Source of the DNA: JBHIYN01 sp041984235
Lineage (GTDB): Bacteria > Pseudomonadota > Gammaproteobacteria > Ga0077536
NCBI GenBank assembly: GCA_041984235.1
Contig: JBHIYN010000007.1
Span: forward strand, 186,001 to 250,000
Length of the DNA stretch: 64,000 nt
Direction: 5' to 3'
Below the pieces are notes generated by a model. The model ran no database searches. It saw nothing but the letters and a program-made list of their open reading frames with translations, and was not told the DNA's origin. Positions 59,989 to 64,000 of the stretch are shown piece after piece (the first letter of the stretch is position 1; each line of letters opens with the position of its first letter). The position numbers and the translations under genes were made by a program.

Positions 59989-60156
59989 TGGTGGCTATGG
60001 GTGGACTTGACCGATTCGCGAACAGCGAATCGGGACGCGCTTCAGCGCGCCCGAAGGGCCACGGCCGCCTTCGAGCGGCCGTGGTCTACCCCGACCGTAG
60101 GTCGGTGGTTCGCACTCCGGTTTAACCTCGGCGATGGAAACACCGCTCTGGGAATG
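59989..60156. repeat. 168-bp tandem repeat unit B, beginning with a tRNA-Met 3'-end copy
   Basis: Same length and order as unit A and adjacent to the intact tRNA-Met gene. Apart from the final base, differences from unit A fall in two hairpin loops (GAACA for CCTAA, TTC for GAC); all stems are identical. The unit lies directly at the 3' end of the tRNA, in its predicted trailer. Confidence 0.85.
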
Positions 60157-60233
60157 TGGTGGCTATGGGTGGACTTGAACCACCGACCTCAGCATTATGA
60201 GTGCCGCGCTCTAACCAACTGAGCTACATAGCC
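60157..60233 (-). tRNA. tRNA-Met (CAT anticodon, elongator type)
   Basis: A 77-nt cloverleaf on the minus strand with encoded CCA. Acceptor stem GGCTATG/CATAGCC, D-arm region TAGCTCAGTTGGTTAGAGC, anticodon loop CTCATAA (anticodon CAT), and T arm GGTGG-TTCAAGT-CCACC. The acceptor stem and overall sequence match the E. coli elongator tRNA-Met rather than initiator tRNA or the lysidine-modified tRNA-Ile2. The predicted promoter is at 60304-60332. The 3' side carries the repeat array. Confidence 0.95.
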
Positions 60234-60303
60234 TTGGCAGGGATGGGCGCCGCTCGCGCCGCAGGCGCGGGATGCCGTCCGGGGCCCGCCGCCGGGACGC
60301 GCG

Positions 60304-60332
60304 ATCATGGTGGCTGGGCTGACCGCTGTCAA
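60304..60332 (-). promoter_or_regulatory. Promoter of the tRNA-Met gene
   Basis: On the minus strand, TTGACA (60327-60332), a 17-bp spacer and CATGAT (60304-60309) lie 70 bp upstream of the mature tRNA 5' end. A GC-rich discriminator follows the -10, typical of stringently controlled stable-RNA promoters. Transcription would run through the tRNA into the repeat array. Confidence 0.7.
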
Positions 60333-60394
60333 GGCAGCCGCCGACTGCCGCAGCCCCTTCAACCCCGTATTTGTGCAGGATTTTCCCACCCTCC

Positions 60395-60895
60395 ATGACC
60401 ACCGCCACCATCCCCGAGCAGGGCATCGTCGTCACTTACGTCACCGTGCAGCCGGAGTGGCTGGACTACAACGAGCACATGAACGTGGCCTACTACCTGG
60501 TCGCGTTCGAGACCGGCATCGACGCCTATAAGGCGGTGGTCGGCATGGACCTCGCCTACATCGAGAACCAGAAGCGCTCCACGGTGTCGCTGGAGGCGCA
60601 CGTGACCTTCCAGCGCGAGGCGCACCTCGGTGAGGAGCTCAGGGTGGAGACGCGCATCATCGGTTTCGACGGCAAGCGTGCGCACATCTACCAGGAACTC
60701 TTCCGCGGCGACGAGCTGCTGGCGACGCAGGAGACGCTGTCGATCAGCTTCGATACCGCGGCGCGCCGGACCTGCCCTTTCGCCGAGGACATCGCGGTCA
60801 ACTACCAGGGCATGGTCGCGGCGCAGGCGGAGCTGCCGCGCCCGGACTGGGTGGGGCGTTCGATCGGGATCGGCAAGGGGCGGCCGGGCAAATGA
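60395..60895 (+). CDS. Hotdog-fold thioesterase family protein
   Basis: A 166-residue protein starting at ATG 60395. The hotdog signature is VQPEWLDYNEHMNVAYYLVAFETG, with the catalytic-type Asp/Asn-Glu-His region, then VSLEAHVTFQREAHLGEELRVET. It resembles betainyl-CoA or other small acyl-CoA thioesterases (PF13279 type). A betaine/carnitine role would suit a salt-adapted cell, but the neighbours give no support. It is divergent from the tRNA-Met gene and convergent with crp, with only 24 bp between stops. Confidence 0.82.
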   Translation: MTTATIPEQGIVVTYVTVQPEWLDYNEHMNVAYYLVAFETGIDAYKAVVGMDLAYIENQKRSTVSLEAHVTFQREAHLGEELRVETRIIGFDGKRAHIYQELFRGDELLATQETLSISFDTAARRTCPFAEDIAVNYQGMVAAQAELPRPDWVGRSIGIGKGRPGK

Positions 60896-60919
60896 TCCCG
60901 GCGCGCGTCGGGTCGCGCG

Positions 60920-61561
60920 CTACCTGACGCCGAAGACCACGATGGTCTTGCCGCTGACGCTGATCAGGTGCTGTTCCTCCAGCGTCTTAAGCACGCGGCC
61001 GACCATCTCGCGCGAGCAGCCGACGATGCGCCCCAGCTCCTGGCGGGTGACGCGGATCTGCATGCCGTCGGGATGGGTCATGGCGTCCGGCTCCTTGCAC
61101 AGGTCGAGCAGCGCGCGCGCGACGCGGCCGGAGACGTCCATGAACGCGAGGTCGCCAATCTTGCGGTTCATCTTGCGCAGGCGGTTGGCGAGCTGCGAGG
61201 AGATCGCGAAGAGCAGGTCGGGGAACACCGTCGACATGCTCTTCAGGCGTTCGTAGCTGATGGTCGCGATCTCGCACGCGGTCTTGGCGCGCACCAGCGC
61301 GCTGCGATTGACGTGCTCGTTGAACAGGCCGATCTCGCCGAGGAAGTCACCCGGGTTGAGGTAGGCCAGCACCAGCTCGCGGCCCTCGTCGTCCTCGAGC
61401 ATGACGGTGACCGAGCCCTTGACGATGTAGAACAGCTCGTGGGACGGATCGCCCTGGCGGATGATGGTGCTCTTGGCCGCGTACTGCTTGCGGTGACAGT
61501 GCTCCAGGAACTTCTGGATATAGTCGTCGTCTTTGGCCTTGACCGGCTGCACCACACTCAT
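60920..61561 (-). CDS. Crp/Vfr-type cyclic-nucleotide-responsive regulator with altered cAMP-contact residues
   Basis: A 213-residue protein, near-identical in layout to E. coli Crp and Pseudomonas Vfr. The cAMP pocket has GEIGLF and NRSALVRAKTACEIA (Arg/Ser equivalents of Arg82-Ser83). The HTH is VTRQELGRIVGCSREMVGRVLKTLEE. In the dimer helix the usual Thr-Ser/Thr-Thr pair that contacts cAMP (E. coli 127-128) is Met-Asn (RLRKMNRKIGDLAF), confirmed from the DNA. This could shift ligand choice or make the protein less cAMP-dependent. Strong GGAGGA precedes the ATG. Confidence 0.9.
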   Translation of the reverse strand: MSVVQPVKAKDDDYIQKFLEHCHRKQYAAKSTIIRQGDPSHELFYIVKGSVTVMLEDDEGRELVLAYLNPGDFLGEIGLFNEHVNRSALVRAKTACEIATISYERLKSMSTVFPDLLFAISSQLANRLRKMNRKIGDLAFMDVSGRVARALLDLCKEPDAMTHPDGMQIRVTRQELGRIVGCSREMVGRVLKTLEEQHLISVSGKTIVVFGVR

Positions 61562-61633
61562 GATGACGTCCTCCTGTTCGACCGCGGCGTCCTGCGGCCC
61601 GTCCTGTCGGGGGAGTTCGCGCCCCCGCGAAAG

Positions 61634-61660
61634 TGTGAAATAGTATGAAAGTTATTCACA
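61634..61660. promoter_or_regulatory. Crp-like half-sites in the crp/osmC divergent region
   Basis: TGTGA (61634-61638) and TCACA (61656-61660) are the two halves of a Crp site but are 17 bp apart instead of 6, roughly one extra helical turn. They lie in the 174-bp region between divergent crp and osmC genes, so they may be a variant autoregulatory site or two weak overlapping sites. Confidence 0.35.
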
Positions 61661-61735
61661 AAATCCCATTCATAGGCGGGCTAAATGCCGAATTTTCCCG
61701 TATTTGACCTGCGCTGACGCGCCCGGAGCCGCAAC

Positions 61736-62164
61736 ATGAAAGCAACCATCAGCTGGCTTTCCGGGGCGATGTTCGTCGGCGAGAGCGGCAGCGGGCACGC
61801 GGTCGTCATCGACGGCCCGCCGGAGGCGGGCGGCCGCAACGCCGGGCTGCGGCCGATGGAGCTGGTGCTGACCGGGCTCGGTGCCTGCTCGGCCTTCGAC
61901 GTGGTCTCGATCCTGCGCAAGTCGCGCCAGGCGGTGCTCGACTGCCGGGTCGAACTCGAGGCCGACCGCGCCGAGACGGTGCCGAAGGTGTTCACCCGCA
62001 TCCACCTGCACTTCGTCGTCGCCGGTAACGATCTGAAGCCCGCCGCGGTGGAGCGCGCCATCCGCCTGTCGTCGGAGAAGTACTGCTCGGCGACCATCAT
62101 GCTGCGCGAGGCGGTGGAGATCAGCCACGACTTCGAGATCGTGGAGGGTCCGCTGGCGCGCTGA
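61736..62164 (+). CDS. OsmC-family peroxiredoxin-like protein
   Basis: A 142-residue OsmC/Ohr-fold protein. Two catalytic-type cysteines are present in GLGACSAFDVVSIL and SSEKYCSATI. These fit the YhfA-like OsmC branch that is often encoded beside crp in gammaproteobacteria. Such proteins reduce organic hydroperoxides using a cysteine pair. It is divergent from crp, as yhfA is in E. coli. Confidence 0.88.
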   Translation: MKATISWLSGAMFVGESGSGHAVVIDGPPEAGGRNAGLRPMELVLTGLGACSAFDVVSILRKSRQAVLDCRVELEADRAETVPKVFTRIHLHFVVAGNDLKPAAVERAIRLSSEKYCSATIMLREAVEISHDFEIVEGPLAR

Positions 62165-62179
62165 GGCCGGCGAACGCGT

Positions 62180-62944
62180 TCAGGCGTTCTCGCGTGCCAG
62201 CGGTGCGGCGGCGCTGACGCTCGCGGCGAGCGCGCGCGCGACCAGTTGTTCCGCCGATTCGCCGCGCCGCCAGGTGGCGCAGCCGACCGCGAGTCGCGCG
62301 CCTTCCGCCGCGCCGACCTCGGCCAGCGAATCACGCAGCTTGTCGACCAGCACGGCAACGGCGGCCTCGTCGGTCTCGGGCAGGACCACCAGCAGCACGT
62401 CGTCGGTCCACTGGCCGAGCTGGTCGACCCAGCGCAGCTGGCCCTTGAGCGCGCGCGCGACCGCGCCGACCGCGGCGGCGCCGGAGTCGGCCGCCGTCAC
62501 GCCGATGCAGGACAGCGGGTTGGCGTAACGCCGGCTGCGCGAGACCTCGGCCTCCAGCCGGTGGGTCACCGCACTGCGCGAGAGCAGCCCGGAGGCGGCG
62601 ACCGTGGCCGGCACGCCGCTGGAGAGCGCGTTCAGGAACCACACCAGGGCGTGACCGCGTTCGAGAATCATCAGGATCGCGCCGCGGCCGGCCGGGTGGT
62701 CGTAGCGCTGGGAGATGCCGATCATGGCGCCGTCGAGCTGCACCTGGGTACCGTCACCCGGCGCGGCATAGGGTACGTGCAGCTCCTCGACCGGCTGCCC
62801 GACCAGGCTCGCCGCTTCGGCGCCGAGCAATTCGGCGGCATGGTCGTTGATCCAGGTGACGCGCTCTTCGCCGTCGATCAGGATCAGTCCGAGCGCGATC
62901 TCGCCGAGCACGGCCCGCGCGTGCTCCGGATGGATGTCTATCAT
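62180..62944 (-). CDS. PAS-domain protein with degenerate GGDEF-like domain
   Basis: A 254-residue protein from ATG 62944. Residues ~8-95 form a PAS domain (ALGLILIDGEERVTWINDHAAELLGAEAASLVG). After a linker, residues ~118-245 keep GGDEF-fold features (SRSAVTHRLEAEVSRSRRYANPLSCIGV; LAVGCATWRRGESAEQLVARA), but the active-site hairpin reads WTDDVLLVVLPETD, without GG(D/E)EF. It is probably inactive as a diguanylate cyclase and may bind a nucleotide or act as a signalling adaptor. The stop converges on osmC with 15 bp between. Confidence 0.75.
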   Translation of the reverse strand: MIDIHPEHARAVLGEIALGLILIDGEERVTWINDHAAELLGAEAASLVGQPVEELHVPYAAPGDGTQVQLDGAMIGISQRYDHPAGRGAILMILERGHALVWFLNALSSGVPATVAASGLLSRSAVTHRLEAEVSRSRRYANPLSCIGVTAADSGAAAVGAVARALKGQLRWVDQLGQWTDDVLLVVLPETDEAAVAVLVDKLRDSLAEVGAAEGARLAVGCATWRRGESAEQLVARALAASVSAAAPLARENA

Positions 62945-63069
62945 GGTGTGTGGCTCCGCCCAGTAGTCCGGCACGCGGCCGCGCCACGCCTTCGTGGCAC
63001 TCGGACCCAATGGCACCGGTGTAGTGACTAGCGGCTGTCGGCGGGCTTTCTTTACGCCGGCCGCCGCGC

Positions 63070-63792
63070 TCACGCCGCTGCGGCGGTGAGATCGAGGAAG
63101 GCGGCCTCCAGCGACGTCGCGCCGCGCGCCGCGACCAGTGCCGCCGGCGTGCCGCACCAGGCGATGCGGCCGCCGTGCAGCACGGCGATGCGATCGCACA
63201 GCGACTCGACGTCGACCAGCAGGTGGGTACTGAAGAACAGGGTCGTGCCTGACGCGCGCAATGCGGCCAGGCGGCGCTTGATCAGCACGCGTGCGCGCGG
63301 GTCCAGACCGCTCATGGGCTCGTCCAGCACCAGCAGCGGGGCGCCGCTCAGGATGCTCGCGACCAGGCCGAGCTTCTGCGCCATGCCCTTGGAGTAGGTG
63401 CGCGCCGGGCGTTCGAGTGCGGCCTCGTCGAGATCGAGTGTGGCGGCCTCGGTGCGCGCGGCAGCGGCATCGAACGGCGCGCCACTGAGCGCGGCGAGGT
63501 GGCGCAGCAGCTCGTAGCCGGTGGCGAACCAGGGCGGCTCGAAGCGTTCGGCGAGGTAGCTGAGGCCGCGCCGTGCCGCGGTCTCGGTATGCGGGACGCC
63601 GTCGATGGTGATGCGCCCGTCATCGATGCGGCCGAGGTCCAGCAGCCCGCGGATGAGGGTGGTCTTGCCGGCGCCGTTGACCCCGACCAGGCCGAGCGCC
63701 TCGCCGCGCGCGACCGTCAGCGAGACCCCGTCGAGCACCGGCCTGTTGCCGAAGCGCCGCGCGACGCGGTCGAACTCGAGCATCGCGCTCAT
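63070..63792 (-). CDS. ABC transporter ATP-binding protein
   Basis: A 240-residue ATPase from ATG 63792; further upstream the frame contains the terminator region. Walker A is GVNGAGKTTL, the signature is YSKGMAQKLGLV, Walker B is LLVLDEPMSGLDP, and the H-loop is FSTHLLVDVE. It resembles the CcmA/NatA-type ATPases of ABC-2 exporters. No permease gene lies downstream within reach (the next gene is the PAS protein), and the neighbour to the right is separated by a terminator, so its partner is not in the window. Confidence 0.85.
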   Translation of the reverse strand: MSAMLEFDRVARRFGNRPVLDGVSLTVARGEALGLVGVNGAGKTTLIRGLLDLGRIDDGRITIDGVPHTETAARRGLSYLAERFEPPWFATGYELLRHLAALSGAPFDAAAARTEAATLDLDEAALERPARTYSKGMAQKLGLVASILSGAPLLVLDEPMSGLDPRARVLIKRRLAALRASGTTLFFSTHLLVDVESLCDRIAVLHGGRIAWCGTPAALVAARGATSLEAAFLDLTAAAA

Positions 63793-63809
63793 GGCCGCTG
63801 CGTGACGAA

Positions 63810-63832
63810 AAAGCCCGCGCGAGGCGGGCTTT
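63810..63832 (-). terminator. Rho-independent terminator of the edge gene
   Basis: The stem AAAGCCCGC (63810-63818)/GCGGGCTTT (63824-63832) with loop GCGAG reads, on the minus strand, as a hairpin followed by a T-run. It lies 24 bp beyond the stop of the partial gene at the right edge and just upstream of the ABC ATPase start. Confidence 0.85.
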
Positions 63833-63856
63833 GCCGGTTCATGCCAGGCCTGCTCC

Positions 63857-64000
63857 TCAGTACAGGTAGACCGCGTTGCAGAGCTGCTGGTTGGTTTCGA
63901 TGTCCCAGATCGGCACCGTGCCGGTGGCATCGACGCAGTCGGCCGAGGACTGCGAGATGGTACCGAAGGTGCCGCTGGCGGTAACGGCGTGTCGCAGCAC
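63857..64000 (-). CDS. C-terminal fragment of an unidentified protein
   Basis: The last ~47 codons of a leftward gene are visible, ending TVPIWDIETNQQLCNAVYLY and stop. Two cysteines (SSADCVDATG and QQLCNAV) could form a C-terminal disulfide loop as in type IV pilin-like or other exported proteins. That is a weak hint, and no family can be named. A terminator follows. The 5' part lies beyond the window. Confidence 0.6.
   Translation of the reverse strand: MLRHAVTASGTFGTISQSSADCVDATGTVPIWDIETNQQLCNAVYLY

Noticed and set aside
59821..60178. The repeated tRNA 3' ends read only as integrase attachment sites
   Set aside because: Direct repeats of a tRNA 3' end can be att sites, but exact 168-bp spacing, near-identical hairpin-rich units and no integrase favour a tandem array. 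I keep att-site use by the island as a secondary possibility.
1..64000. CRISPR arrays, rRNA genes and prophage structural genes
   Set aside because: I looked for regularly spaced short repeats, rRNA-like sequence and phage structural or integrase genes and saw none.

Overview
The window is GC-rich and densely coded, and probably comes from a gammaproteobacterium living in a saline or brackish habitat. Three things support this. The Crp-type regulator at 60920-61561 is very close to the Crp/Vfr lineage. The elongator tRNA-Met resembles the E. coli gene. The left edge carries a glucosylglycerol-phosphate synthase/phosphatase fusion next to a GH13_18 phosphorylase, a compatible-solute pair known from salt-tolerant gammaproteobacteria. 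No genus can be assigned from the sequence alone.

Layout. (1) 1-2.8 kb: glucosylglycerol metabolism. (2) 3.2-11.3 kb: a surface-glycan-like block with a tandem GT2 protein, two paralogous sulfotransferases, a FecR-domain protein paired with a TPR/beta-barrel outer-membrane protein, a glycosyltransferase with a PqqD-like tail and an AraC regulator. (3) 11.4-19 kb: a leftward set made of an aldo/keto reductase, a RoxA-like dihaem cytochrome, a Tat-exported solute-binding protein, a histidine kinase and a response regulator. The last three form a tight operon that looks like a binding-protein-driven signalling unit. (4) 19.2-21.2 kb: a trypsin-like protease fused to an SGNH hydrolase. (5) 21.3-32.9 kb: catabolism, with an LLM flavin oxidoreductase, TetR, hydantoinase/acetone-carboxylase-like HyuB and HyuA, a zinc alcohol dehydrogenase and a LysR regulator with a clear LTTR box. 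Divergent from these are a decayed CitE-like gene, a CaiB CoA-transferase, an intradiol dioxygenase and a truncated GlcG-like gene.

(6) 33.3-46.4 kb: a metallo-beta-lactamase-fold protein, then an 11-gene leftward locus resembling acyclic terpene (atu) or leucine/isovalerate (liu) catabolism. It holds TetR, biotin carboxylase, a separate biotin carrier, carboxyltransferase, a CrtC/AttH-like protein, an APH-type phosphotransferase, a DUF6285-like protein, an isovaleryl/citronellyl-CoA-type dehydrogenase, an SDR, an enoyl-CoA hydratase and AtuA.

(7) 46.4-59.8 kb: a defence island of visibly lower GC. It contains an IS3-family transposase remnant, a HipBA toxin-antitoxin module with repeated operators, a stand-alone TM0106-type RecB-like/DEDD nuclease, and a single leftward operon hsdR-hsdS-hsdM-gajA-gajB that joins a type I restriction-modification system to a Gabija system. 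(8) 59.77-60.33 kb: the island abuts an elongator tRNA-Met. Its 3' side carries two full 168-bp tandem repeats plus a decayed partial one. Each full unit starts with a copy of the tRNA 3' end and folds into several hairpins. This organisation closely recalls the rtT repeats of the E. coli tyrT locus. (9) 60.4-64 kb: a core-type region with a thioesterase, Crp, OsmC, a PAS/degenerate-GGDEF protein, an ABC ATPase and a partial gene at the edge.

The items most worth following up are the tRNA-Met repeat array, the fused RM-Gabija operon with the nearby stand-alone nuclease, the protease-SGNH fusion, and the binding-protein/kinase operon.
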